A stretch of 64,000 nt of DNA from Pseudomonadota bacterium (GTDB taxonomy: Bacteria; Pseudomonadota; Gammaproteobacteria; Burkholderiales; Rhodocyclaceae). The DNA lies in assembly GCA_018241695.1 (NCBI GenBank), contig JAFEDH010000021.1, forward strand, positions 218,531 to 282,530, read 5' to 3'. The stretch's first letter is position 1; the number at the start of each line of letters is the position of its first letter. The position numbers were made by a program, and so were the translations under genes. Shown piece after piece: positions 56,427-64,000 of this stretch. Under the pieces are notes generated by a model that saw only the letters and a list, made by a program, of their open reading frames with translations, was not told the origin of the DNA and ran no database searches.

Positions 56427-57244
56427 TGCGTACCGCGCCCACTTTCCGCCGCGGTGTTGCACCGGACCCGCTGGCCAAGGCCAGTGCCGAACGCATTATC
56501 GATATCCGGCGCTGGACCGAAAAACTCTTCTCGCTGCGGGTGACGCGCGCACCCGGATTCCGTTTCGTCCCCGGGCAATGGGTGCGCCTCGGCATCCCCA
56601 GCGGCGGCGACTTGCCCGGGGGAGTGATCTGGCGGCCGTATTCGATAGTTTCCGCCGACCATGACGATCATCTGGAGTTTTTTTCCATCGTGGTGCCGGA
56701 TGGCGCATTCACCAGCCGCCTGACCCGTGCCGCGATCGGCGATACCCTCTATGTCGAAAAGCAGGCCTACGGTTTTCTCACCACGGCGCGCTTTACCGGT
56801 GGCAGCGATCTGTGGCTGCTGGCCAGTGGCACCGGTGTTGCACCCTTCCTGTCCATCCTGCGCGATCCGGCGGTCTGGCAACAGTACCAGAACCGTATCC
56901 TCGCCTACAGCGTGCGCGAGGCACGCGAACTGGCCTATCTCGACGAAATTCACGCCCTGGCGGCCGACCCGCTGCTCGGCGACGGCCGGTCCACCTTGCG
57001 GCTGGTACCGATCGTGACCCGTGAAAAATTGCCCGACACGCTCGGTGAGCGCCTGCCGGTGCTGCTCCGCAACGGCGAACTGGAAAGGGCCGCCGGATTG
57101 CCGCTCGATGTGGCACGCAGCCGGCTGCTGGTCTGCGGCAACCCGGCAATGCTCGACGACGTGCGGGACGCCCTGAATGATCTCGGGCTGCGCTCCGACC
57201 GCAGCCGCGAGCCTGGCCAGTTCGCTACCGAAAACTACTGGTGA
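56426..57244 (+). CDS. fpr: Ferredoxin--NADP(+) reductase
   Basis: 272 residues from ATG 56426, whose A is shared with the stop of nsrR. The FAD motif WRPYSIVS (R-x-Y-S), NADP motif GTGVAPFLSIL, the LVCGNPAML segment and the C-terminal FATENYW fit the bacterial FPR family. The enzyme passes electrons between NADPH and ferredoxin or flavodoxin in the cytoplasm; with nsrR it may support Fe-S cluster rebuilding or NO detoxification. Confidence 0.92.
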   Translation: MRTAPTFRRGVAPDPLAKASAERIIDIRRWTEKLFSLRVTRAPGFRFVPGQWVRLGIPSGGDLPGGVIWRPYSIVSADHDDHLEFFSIVVPDGAFTSRLTRAAIGDTLYVEKQAYGFLTTARFTGGSDLWLLASGTGVAPFLSILRDPAVWQQYQNRILAYSVREARELAYLDEIHALAADPLLGDGRSTLRLVPIVTREKLPDTLGERLPVLLRNGELERAAGLPLDVARSRLLVCGNPAMLDDVRDALNDLGLRSDRSREPGQFATENYW

Positions 57245-57263
57245 CGAACGCCCCCCTGGCCGC

Positions 57264-57983
57264 TCAGACGCCGGGCTTGCCCAGGCGCTTGTCCAGCTCG
57301 GGAGCCGGCATGTAGCCCGGGGTGCTTTCCCCGTTGGCGAACATGATGAAGGGTGTGCCCTGAATGCCCAGGCGGCGACCGAGATCCGTGTTCCGCTGCA
57401 AGGTGGCATCCGCATCGCACTTGCCGCCCTGCGCCACGGGCGCCACGCCATTGACCATCCAGTCGGTCCAGGCCTTGGCACGGTCGGAAGCACACCAGAT
57501 CGCACGCGACTTGGTGGCGGAATCCTCGGAGAGGATGGGGTAGAGGAAGGTATAGATGGTGACATCCTTGACCTGGGTCAGCTCATGGGCCAGCTTCTTG
57601 CAATAACCGCAGTTGGGGTCTTCGAAGGTCACCATGATGCGCTTGCCGTTACCGCGCACGATCTTCACCGCCTGATCCAGCGGCAGGGAGGCGAACTGCT
57701 TCTGCACCCATGCGGCGCGGCTTTCATTGGAAAGATTGCGCATCGATTTGAGGTCGATCAGACTGCCGACGATGGCATAGCCGCCCTTTTCATCGATGTA
57801 GATGCTCTGCCCTTCCGACAACACCTCGTAGATGCCGGGCAGCGGGGTGCGGGTCACCTGGTCGGCGCGCGACTTGAGCTTGTCCGTGAAGACTTTGCGT
57901 ACCGCATCCTCTCCACCGGCGGCAAAGGAAGAGATCGCCACGGTGGCGAGAACAGCGGAAAAAAGCAGGGACAGACGTTTCAT
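57264..57983 (-). CDS. dsbC: Thiol:disulfide interchange protein DsbC
   Basis: 239 residues from ATG 57983. A signal peptide of about 22 residues (RLSLLFSAVLATVAISSFA), an N-terminal dimerisation domain, then a thioredoxin fold with CGYC (Cys125-Cys128) in FEDPNCGYCKK and a cis-Pro loop at GIQGTPFIMF. DsbC is a periplasmic disulfide isomerase kept reduced by DsbD. It lies 35 bases downstream of the ubiquinone hydroxylase-like gene, a common betaproteobacterial order. Confidence 0.93.
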   Translation of the reverse strand: MKRLSLLFSAVLATVAISSFAAGGEDAVRKVFTDKLKSRADQVTRTPLPGIYEVLSEGQSIYIDEKGGYAIVGSLIDLKSMRNLSNESRAAWVQKQFASLPLDQAVKIVRGNGKRIMVTFEDPNCGYCKKLAHELTQVKDVTIYTFLYPILSEDSATKSRAIWCASDRAKAWTDWMVNGVAPVAQGGKCDADATLQRNTDLGRRLGIQGTPFIMFANGESTPGYMPAPELDKRLGKPGV

Positions 57984-58018
57984 GGTGCAACTCCGGTAAG
58001 CAAGGACAATAGGATGGG

Positions 58019-59176
58019 TCAGGATTCCAGCGCGTAACGGATGAGCTGGTTCTTTACGACCGGCAGATGGTTGGTAATGTTCAGGCCAAAATTGCGCAAA
58101 TGGGAAAGCGGGCGCCAGGCGGGCGCAAACAGCCGATGCAAGGCATCCGTCATGCCCTGCAGAACCACCACCTCTTCCTTGCGGGAACGCTCGTAGCCGC
58201 GCAAAAAAGCCAGATCGCCGCAGTCCACATGGCCCGGCCGGGCGGCCAGAAGCACTGATAGCACCTGGGCATCCTGAAACCCGAGATTGATGCCATGGCC
58301 CGAAAGCGGGTGAATGGTATGCGCGGCATCGCCAATCAGTGCCAGGCGGGGCCTCACGGTTTGCGGAGCACGCATCAGACGCAGCGGAAATGCTGCCGGC
58401 GGCGTGATCGGCTTCAGCCGCCCCAGCCGGTGCCCGCCCGCCTGCGCCACGGCCACACACAGCAGGTCCGGCGCCATCTCCAGCAGCGACCGGGCATGCT
58501 CTTCGGGTGTGGACCAGACCATGGACATGCCGTTCTCCGGCAATGGCAGGTAGGCCAGGACTCCATCACTCCGGAACCACTGGAAAGCCTGGTTGTGGTG
58601 TGGTGCCTCGCAATGGAAATTGGCCACCACACCACGCTGGTGATAGGACTTGAAGCTGGCAATGATCCCGGCCGCGGTGCGCGTCCAAGAATCGGCCCCG
58701 TCGGCCGCCACCACCAGTTTCGCCCCGATCTGCCGGCCATCCTCCAGCGTCAGGGCCGCTGCGGCGGTGTCGAAGTTCAATGCCTGGGGCTTTGCGGGAC
58801 ACAGCAAGGTCAGATTGCCCTGACGCCGGACCGTTTCCCACAACTCGCCGACCAGTTCGGCACTTTCGACAATCCAGGCCAGCTCCGGCACCCCGGCATC
58901 GTATGCGGAAAGATCGAGACGGCCCTGGCCATCGCCATACACCTCCATGGCCTCGACCTGGCACAAGCGCGCCGGACGCACATGCTCCCAGACCCCGATC
59001 GCCTCAAGAAACCGGACATTGGCCGGACTCACGGCATACACCCGCGCATCCCAGCCCTCGGGGCGACGCGGTGGCCGCCCCTCGATCAGCGCGATGCGCA
59101 AGGGAGTATTGCGCAGCGCCGCCGCCAGCGACAACCCGGCCAGCCCGCCACCCACGATAACGACGTCGAAGTCCAT
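58019..59176 (-). CDS. UbiH/UbiF/COQ6-type FAD-dependent hydroxylase
   Basis: 385 residues from ATG 59176, which gives MDFDVVIVGGGLAGLSLAAAL, the dinucleotide loop of FAD monooxygenases; ATG 59212 would add 12 unlikely residues. Further FAD motifs are AADGADSWTR and RLALIGDAAHTIHPLSGHGINLGFQD. The family hydroxylates the ubiquinone ring using NAD(P)H and O2. Which ring carbon it modifies is not decidable from one sequence. It shares its direction with dsbC and is divergent from tRNA(CAU). Confidence 0.88.
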   Translation of the reverse strand: MDFDVVIVGGGLAGLSLAAALRNTPLRIALIEGRPPRRPEGWDARVYAVSPANVRFLEAIGVWEHVRPARLCQVEAMEVYGDGQGRLDLSAYDAGVPELAWIVESAELVGELWETVRRQGNLTLLCPAKPQALNFDTAAAALTLEDGRQIGAKLVVAADGADSWTRTAAGIIASFKSYHQRGVVANFHCEAPHHNQAFQWFRSDGVLAYLPLPENGMSMVWSTPEEHARSLLEMAPDLLCVAVAQAGGHRLGRLKPITPPAAFPLRLMRAPQTVRPRLALIGDAAHTIHPLSGHGINLGFQDAQVLSVLLAARPGHVDCGDLAFLRGYERSRKEEVVVLQGMTDALHRLFAPAWRPLSHLRNFGLNITNHLPVVKNQLIRYALES

Positions 59177-59196
59177 CCCCGCATTGTCGCCGACCG

Positions 59197-59235
59197 GGCC
59201 TTGCCTTGACAAGGCAAGGCCGGAGAAAGGATAAT
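59197..59235 (+). promoter_or_regulatory. Promoter of tRNA(CAU) overlapped by a perfect 11-bp inverted repeat
   Basis: TTGACA (59206-59211), an 18-base spacer and GATAAT (59230-59235) put the start near 59242, eight bases before the tRNA. The -35 lies inside a perfect inverted repeat, GGCCTTGCCTT (59197-59207) and its complement (59211-59221). A protein binding the repeat would cover the -35. Confidence 0.75.
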
Positions 59236-59249
59236 CCGGCCCCCTTCCG

Positions 59250-59326
59250 GGTGATGTAGCTCAGCTGGTTAGAGCGACGGATTCATAATCCGTAGGTCGA
59301 GGGTTCAAGTCCCCCCATCACCACCA
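59250..59326 (+). tRNA. tRNA with CAU anticodon, probably elongator tRNA-Met
   Basis: 77 bases: acceptor GGTGATG with CATCACC, D arm GCTCAGCTGGTTAGAGC, anticodon loop TTCATAA (CAU), T arm GGGTTCAAGTCCC, encoded CCA. The weaker acceptor stem and overall form look like elongator Met; the 44342 gene is then tRNA-Ile2. It is not initiator tRNA, since the initiator's C1-A72 mismatch is absent. It has its own promoter and terminator. Confidence 0.88.
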
Positions 59327-59333
59327 ATTCCAA

Positions 59334-59361
59334 AACCCAACCCATGCCGGTTGGGTTTTTT
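59334..59361 (+). terminator. Rho-independent terminator after tRNA(CAU)
   Basis: AACCCAACC (59334-59342) pairs with GGTTGGGTT (59349-59357) across a six-base loop, then six T. It starts seven bases past the tRNA and nearly copies the stem at 45501-45524. Confidence 0.92.
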
Positions 59362-59462
59362 CTTACCCGCTCCCCCAGTGCCGGCGTGGGTTTGCAGGCT
59401 ATGGGTTTGTTTTTTCGCTTGTTCTGGCTGGCGCAGCCGAGACCGCGAAAGACACAAAAAAA

Positions 59463-59776
59463 CTACCCGGAGGCTGCGTATCGGTACTGCGCCTCCATCG
59501 CCTGCCACCCCGGCACATGGGCGCTCATCAGCGCCTTGAACACGCGCCCGTGGGTGGCGTAGCGCAGGTGCAGCAGTTCGTGGACGATGACGTAATCCTG
59601 AAACCGCACGTCCTGATCGAGCAGGTCGCTGGCCAGCGTGACGGTTCCGGCTGAGGAGCACGAACCCCATTTGTGGCGCATCGCCTGCACGCGCACCGTG
59701 CGCGGATTGACCTTGAGCTTCAGCGCCCAGGCCAGCGCGCGGCGATGCAGGTCTTGAACGGGATAGAGCGAGGGCT

Positions 59777-59780
<4 letters not shown>
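59463..59780 (-). CDS. YgjP-like M48-type zinc metallopeptidase domain protein
   Basis: 105 residues. [21 protein letters not shown], then [22 protein letters not shown] with HELLH as the zinc-binding His-Glu-x-x-His, match the YgjP/WSS1-like (DUF45) family. At about 105 residues it is the compact type, often encoded next to type I restriction genes. The stop/start relation with the HsdR remnant (4-base overlap) suggests that the two once formed an operon. Probably intact and cytoplasmic; its role in restriction loci is unknown. Confidence 0.8.
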
Positions 59781-60868
<1,088 letters not shown>

Positions 60869-61011
60869 CGCTCGATGCCTGCGAGGCGATCGCCGATACC
60901 TCCATTACGCTGGCCGACCTCCGGCGCGTGGATCAGTGGCGGTTGGAATACATCAGCTTGAGCGAGGACGACCACGGGGACTTCCTGTCGGTCGGAGAAA
61001 TACCGACCTGA
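60869..61011 (+). other. Possible gene remnant between HsdR scar and repeat B
   Basis: A plus-strand frame here runs [20 protein letters not shown] and onward to a stop at 61009-61011, about 28 bases before repeat B. It has no start of its own, since upstream codons belong to the opposite-strand HsdR remnant. It may be the tail of a lost gene. I do not recognise a family, and it could be chance. Confidence 0.3.
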
Positions 61012-61038
61012 GGCTTGGAATGTGACGGCCCTGCCACC

Positions 61039-61120
61039 CATTACTGCTCACGCACGCTGCATTGCTCTTCAAGCGACAGAGCCGGAATTGAGCCGGCGTC
61101 TGCCTACCACCACCAAAATT
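61039..61120 (+). repeat. 82-bp dispersed repeat, copy B
   Basis: The partner of 45419-45500, in the same orientation, aligned without gaps (about 82% over 72 bases, dropping at the right end). It follows the HsdR remnant region, as copy A follows the toxin-antitoxin pair. Most differences in the right half are C/T and A/G exchanges. The next 70 bases, to the hydrolase stop, hold no gene. Confidence 0.8.
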
Positions 61121-61192
61121 GCAGGCAGCCCTCCCCCGGGGGAATATTTTTTTCTACGGCCAGGTACGACCCGGATGGCTACCAGAGCACAC

Positions 61193-61891
61193 TCAATCCG
61201 CAGCGATTTCGTCGAGCACCGTTGCAAGGCTCTGCGGAATGGAGAAGAAGGGCGAGTGTCCCGAATCCAGGGTAATGGCTTTTTTCACCGGCAACCGCGC
61301 AATCATTTCCCGCTGGCGACCGATGGCCAGCGCCTGGTCGCGTTCGCAGGCGATGTAGTAGCGCGGGAGGCGGCCCCAGCGTTCCGCCGTAACGTGCATG
61401 GTGGCGGTCATCGGCGCCATGGCCTGGGGCCGGAGGCGCCGCATCGCTTCGTCGATATCGGATTTTTCGCAGCCGTTGTAGAACATCTGCTCACACAACT
61501 CGCGCGGCAAGACGGGCGAAACCGGAACGTCGGGTAGCGAATCGATATCCACACCGGCTGCGGATATTCTTTCCCCATCCGCCAGCAGGATCGCGGCCAG
61601 ATAGACCAGCTTCGCAAAGAGCTCCGGAGCCTTCTCCACGCCATTGCTGATGGCCATCCCGCCAAGCGAGTGGGCGATCACGATCACGTTGCCGCCCATG
61701 GATCGCGCACCTTTTACAACTGCATCACCATAATCGTCGAGGGTGGTGGTTTCGGCCGGGGTGGAGTCGTTACCGAGGCCCGGCAAATCGATGGCGCTGA
61801 TCTCGTGCCCCCGGGCCTGCAGCAGTGGAACCAGTTTCGACCAGCACCACGCGCCATGCAGACCCCCATGAACCAGCAGCATCCTTGCCAA
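61193..61891 (-). CDS. Alpha/beta hydrolase (EstC/salicylate-esterase-like)
   Basis: 232 residues from TTG 61891, chosen because AGGGAG is 6 bases upstream; ATG 61882 would remove three residues. VHGGLHGAWCW is the oxyanion loop, AHSLGG the nucleophile elbow (Ser), and DSGHSPFF holds the catalytic His, the set expected of methyl-ester hydrolases and lactonases of the plant MES/pyrethroid-esterase group. Cytoplasmic. It probably hydrolyses a small ester; substrate unknown. Confidence 0.82.
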   Translation of the reverse strand: MARMLLVHGGLHGAWCWSKLVPLLQARGHEISAIDLPGLGNDSTPAETTTLDDYGDAVVKGARSMGGNVIVIAHSLGGMAISNGVEKAPELFAKLVYLAAILLADGERISAAGVDIDSLPDVPVSPVLPRELCEQMFYNGCEKSDIDEAMRRLRPQAMAPMTATMHVTAERWGRLPRYYIACERDQALAIGRQREMIARLPVKKAITLDSGHSPFFSIPQSLATVLDEIAAD

Positions 61892-62014
61892 GATTTTCTC
61901 CCTGTCGGGTTAACCGGAGATGATCCGGTATTTCGGGCAGCAACTTGATTGTACTGTCCGCCATCCTCTGCTCCACCATGCCATCCGGAATCCCTGGCCG
62001 GATGCCGTTCGCAC

Positions 62015-62695
62015 TCACTCGCCCTTGCCATGCAGGCGCGGTTTCCAGTCCTCCGCCTCACGGGTCTGCATGCGCTTCTCGAAGAGGCGTCGCCAGCTGG
62101 GCGGCAGTGGCAGGGCAAGAATCGGTTCCAGTCTTTCGTGCCGGGTTTCACGATCGCGAATCAGGGTGAGCAGGGTGGCGACTGTGGCATCCGGATGGGG
62201 GCGATCCAGCAGGTCGCAGCGATCTCCCTCCTGCAGACTTCCGGGTTCGAGTACACGCAGATACCATCCGGTACGCACGCTGGCCTGAACCCGGGCCGCC
62301 ATATCGGGCACGCCAAAGCGCAGATTGAGCTTGTAACAGGGCAGGCGGCCCTGCGTCACCGAGAAAAGCACACCACCGATGCGCCAGCGATCGCCGATGC
62401 ACACGGTGTTTTCGTCCAGATCATCGATGCTCAGGTTTTCACCGAAGGCTCCCGGCACCTCCAGCAGGGGATGGCCGGGCAAGGCTTCACGCCAGTAATC
62501 ATGGTGCGCCCGCGCGTAGCAAAGCACCGCCTTGTCTTCACCACCGTGCACCCGCATGTCGGCCTGCTGGTCGCCGTCCAGGCCCAGCCGCCCGACCCGC
62601 TGCGGCCCGCTCACGGGCGCTTTGACGATACCGCTCTGCGTGGCGCCCAGCGGTCGCACCGGGCCGATCTGCACCGAGTGGATGCGCGCCTGCAT
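62015..62695 (-). CDS. MOSC domain protein (YiiM-like)
   Basis: 226 residues. The order GLDGDQQADMRVHGGEDKAVLCYA, GAFGENLSIDDL, IGDRWRIGGVLFSVTQGRLPCYKL matches MOSC domains of the YiiM type, with Cys in RLPCYKL as the likely molybdenum-cofactor ligand. Such proteins reduce N-hydroxylated bases or handle Moco sulfur. It begins 4 bases after the stop of the frameshifted TlpA-like gene, so the two form an operon. Confidence 0.88.
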   Translation of the reverse strand: MQARIHSVQIGPVRPLGATQSGIVKAPVSGPQRVGRLGLDGDQQADMRVHGGEDKAVLCYARAHHDYWREALPGHPLLEVPGAFGENLSIDDLDENTVCIGDRWRIGGVLFSVTQGRLPCYKLNLRFGVPDMAARVQASVRTGWYLRVLEPGSLQEGDRCDLLDRPHPDATVATLLTLIRDRETRHERLEPILALPLPPSWRRLFEKRMQTREAEDWKPRLHGKGE

Positions 62696-62698
62696 GCG

Positions 62699-63288
62699 CT
62701 ACTCCTGCCCCGGCGCCGCGCAGGCGTTGTCGTCGCAGTTCGCGGCGTTGCCACCATTGCCACCATTGCCACTTTTGCCTGCATTGCCTGCTGTGTCCAG
62801 GGCTGCAGGGAGCGACTCGGTCATCAGCCTTCCGATCCATGCGCCAAGCTGCAGCTCATCGGTCGCGCCAAAATGATGCAGGCGCAATCGGCCTTCACGG
62901 TCGAGAACAGGGTACTGGGCGTACCGCGCAAGCCCCAGTGCGCCATGGTGAGGGGCGTCGGGCCATCGGTTGCAGGCATATCGACACCAATTGGAAAGCG
63001 CAGGCGATACTCGTGAATAAACGCCTGCAACGCATGGGGCTGCATGGCGGCGTGATGCTCGAATACACAATGCAGGCCGACCACGGTGACACCTGCGGCG
63101 CCAAAGACTTCGTGTACCCGGCTTGTCAGGGGCAAGCCGTGACTCACGCAGCCGGGGCAGAGCATCTGGAAGGCATGGATCAGGACCACCTGCCCGCGCA
63201 ATTGCGAAAGCTGCAGATCACCCTCATGGTTGTTGAACCACTGCGAGACCTGCCATTCCGGCAGCAGCGGATGGTCATGTGTCTTCAT
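62699..63288 (-). pseudogene. TlpA/redoxin-like protein disrupted by a one-base deletion
   Basis: The first part (from ATG 63288) reads a thioredoxin-like protein with CPGC at Cys44-Cys47 (QMLCPGCVSHGLP) and GTPSTL, the cis-Pro loop. It should continue VLDREGRLRLHHFGATDELQLG, which is found in the next frame, ending at 62699. Loss of one C near 62908 on the plus strand would explain the shift; as read, the protein ends at 62824. The tail is Gly/Asn-rich. It is either a recent pseudogene or a sequencing error, and would be a 196-residue redoxin when repaired. Confidence 0.8.
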
Positions 63289-63545
63289 TTCACGCCCCGT
63301 AATCTCATAAGAACCGCTTCGCAGAATAATCCCTCCGGCACGCCTCTCCGCTGGAAAATTCCCGACGCAGCCCGATCCGGCATCCGCGCCGGCTGACCCC
63401 GGGGTGCAAAGAAAAGGTTTCTTGCATACAATGGAACCCTACCTTTCAGGTTTCCATATTGAAGAAGGCCGTCCGGGGGCTGGCAAGCCCTATCCGGTAC
63501 AGCCTCCGGACATCACAGCAACCGTACTCAACTCAGGAGCGCACA

Positions 63546-64000
63546 ATGGCTACTACCGCTGACTACAAGATCGGGGAATACACCTTTCCCCGCGGCTGGT
63601 TCATGATTGCCGAATCCTCTGAACTCCAGGACAAGCCGCAGGGCGTCCGCTTCTTCGGCAAGGATTTCGCCCTCTATCGCGGCAAGAGCGGGCGGGTGGT
63701 CATGCTCGATGCCTACTGCCCCCACATGAAGACCCATCTGGCGAAGAACACCACGTCCTATGTGGTGATCGACAATGGCGGCACCAATATCGAGGGCGAT
63801 TCGATCCGCTGCCCCTATCACGGCTGGCGCATCAATGCCGAGGGCAAGGTCGACGACATTCCCTACTCCCCCGAGCCGCCCCCGCCCAGCGCCTGCGTCA
63901 AGTCCTACCGGCTGGCCGAAGCCATGGGCGCCGTCTGGTTCTGGCACGATGCCGAAGGCGGCGAACCGGAGTGGGAACTGGATGTGCTGCCGCAGTGGAA
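63546..64000 (+). CDS. Rieske [2Fe-2S] oxygenase, large subunit (N-terminal part, runs off right edge)
   Basis: 151 codons from ATG 63546 (AGGAG, 6 bases upstream). The Rieske ligands are Cys58-x-His60 (CPHMKTHL) and Cys89-x2-His92 (RCPYHGWRI). The gap between them is 28 residues, against the usual 15-19, because of an insert rich in Thr, Asn and Gly. RGWFMIAESSEL precedes it. The catalytic iron domain lies beyond the edge. KshA-like steroid 9-alpha-hydroxylase, cholesterol-type 7-desaturase or aromatic hydroxylase are all open. TACAAT at 63427-63432 is a possible -10. Confidence 0.85.
   Translation, partial: MATTADYKIGEYTFPRGWFMIAESSELQDKPQGVRFFGKDFALYRGKSGRVVMLDAYCPHMKTHLAKNTTSYVVIDNGGTNIEGDSIRCPYHGWRINAEGKVDDIPYSPEPPPPSACVKSYRLAEAMGAVWFWHDAEGGEPEWELDVLPQW

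Noticed and set aside
59250..59326. Initiator tRNA-fMet for the second CAU tRNA
   Set aside because: The acceptor stem is fully paired (G1-C72); initiator tRNAs have an unpaired first position and three G-C pairs in the anticodon stem.
63546..64000. Naming the edge gene kshA
   Set aside because: Only the Rieske domain is inside the window and its ligand spacing is unusual, so specificity cannot be assigned.

Overview
This is a GC-rich chromosomal window that reads like a betaproteobacterium of the Rhodocyclales/Sterolibacteriaceae type. That is inferred from gene content and order, not from a search: the macromolecular-synthesis block rpsU-yqeY-dnaG-rpoD with a Lys/Ala-rich RpoD N-terminus, class I PHA synthase, an NsrR-type NO regulator with NO/iron-sulfur repair genes, paired acyl-CoA dehydrogenases, and a Rieske oxygenase at the right edge that would fit a steroid or aromatic degrader. 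Coding density is high and both strands are used in short operons, many with 1-4 base ATGA/GTGA overlaps.

Layout. 1-8.4 kb: cell-surface polysaccharide genes (partial second asparagine synthetase, family 9 glycosyltransferase, asparagine synthetase, two GT4 glycosyltransferases, msbA, a WaaQ-like heptosyltransferase). 8.5-11.2 kb: small membrane protein and cobC-cobS-cobT (late cobalamin assembly). 11.3-13.9 kb: a large TonB-dependent receptor with its own terminator. 14.2-19.7 kb: DUF2889 protein, YlqF/RbgA GTPase, then a five-gene translationally coupled operon (DsbA-fold isomerase, two small C-x3-C-x7/8-C-x2-C proteins, RNase D-like exonuclease, molybdopterin oxidoreductase). 19.8-25.7 kb: phaC, a lone PIN protein, then a phosphotransferase coupled to two paralogous proteins of unknown function. 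25.7-33.3 kb: SDR, dsbA, SPOR protein, argS; divergently a nitronate-monooxygenase-like enzyme, another SDR, a membrane-anchored TAXI protein; rnk. 33.6-37.4 kb: two acyl-CoA dehydrogenases and a LuxR-type regulator. 37.4-44.4 kb: folB, plsY, tsaD, rpsU, yqeY, dnaG, rpoD, tRNA(CAU).

44.4-45.5 kb is a small insertion behind the tRNA: a RelE/HigB-type toxin, its HTH antitoxin, and an 82-bp repeat. A second copy of that repeat (61.0 kb) lies about 1.7 kb past another tRNA(CAU) gene at 59.25 kb, just beyond a truncated HsdR remnant and an M48-type protease, so the two tRNA-proximal accessory segments are linked by the same repeat. 45.7-51.2 kb: cstA with a perfect leader hairpin, its small partner, tRNA-Arg(CCU), an AraC regulator divergent from a Coq4-like zinc-motif protein plus a multi-pass membrane protein. 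51.3-57.2 kb: tRNA-Arg(CCG), a lipoprotein phosphoesterase, OsmC, and an FmdE-like/DUF2249/hemerythrin/NnrS-like/MIP18 operon divergent from an Rrf2 (NsrR-type) regulator and ferredoxin-NADP reductase. 57.3-59.2 kb: dsbC and a UbiH-type hydroxylase. 61.2-64 kb: alpha/beta hydrolase, MOSC protein, a frameshifted TlpA-like protein, and the start of a Rieske oxygenase.

The best candidates for undescribed biology are the kinase-like plus paralog-pair operon (22.3-25.7 kb), the five-gene coupled operon with two related cysteine-motif miniproteins (15.8-19.7 kb), the AraC/Coq4/membrane-protein trio (48.4-51.2 kb), and the repeat that marks both tRNA-linked segments. All functional statements rest on reading motifs by eye; no homology search was run.
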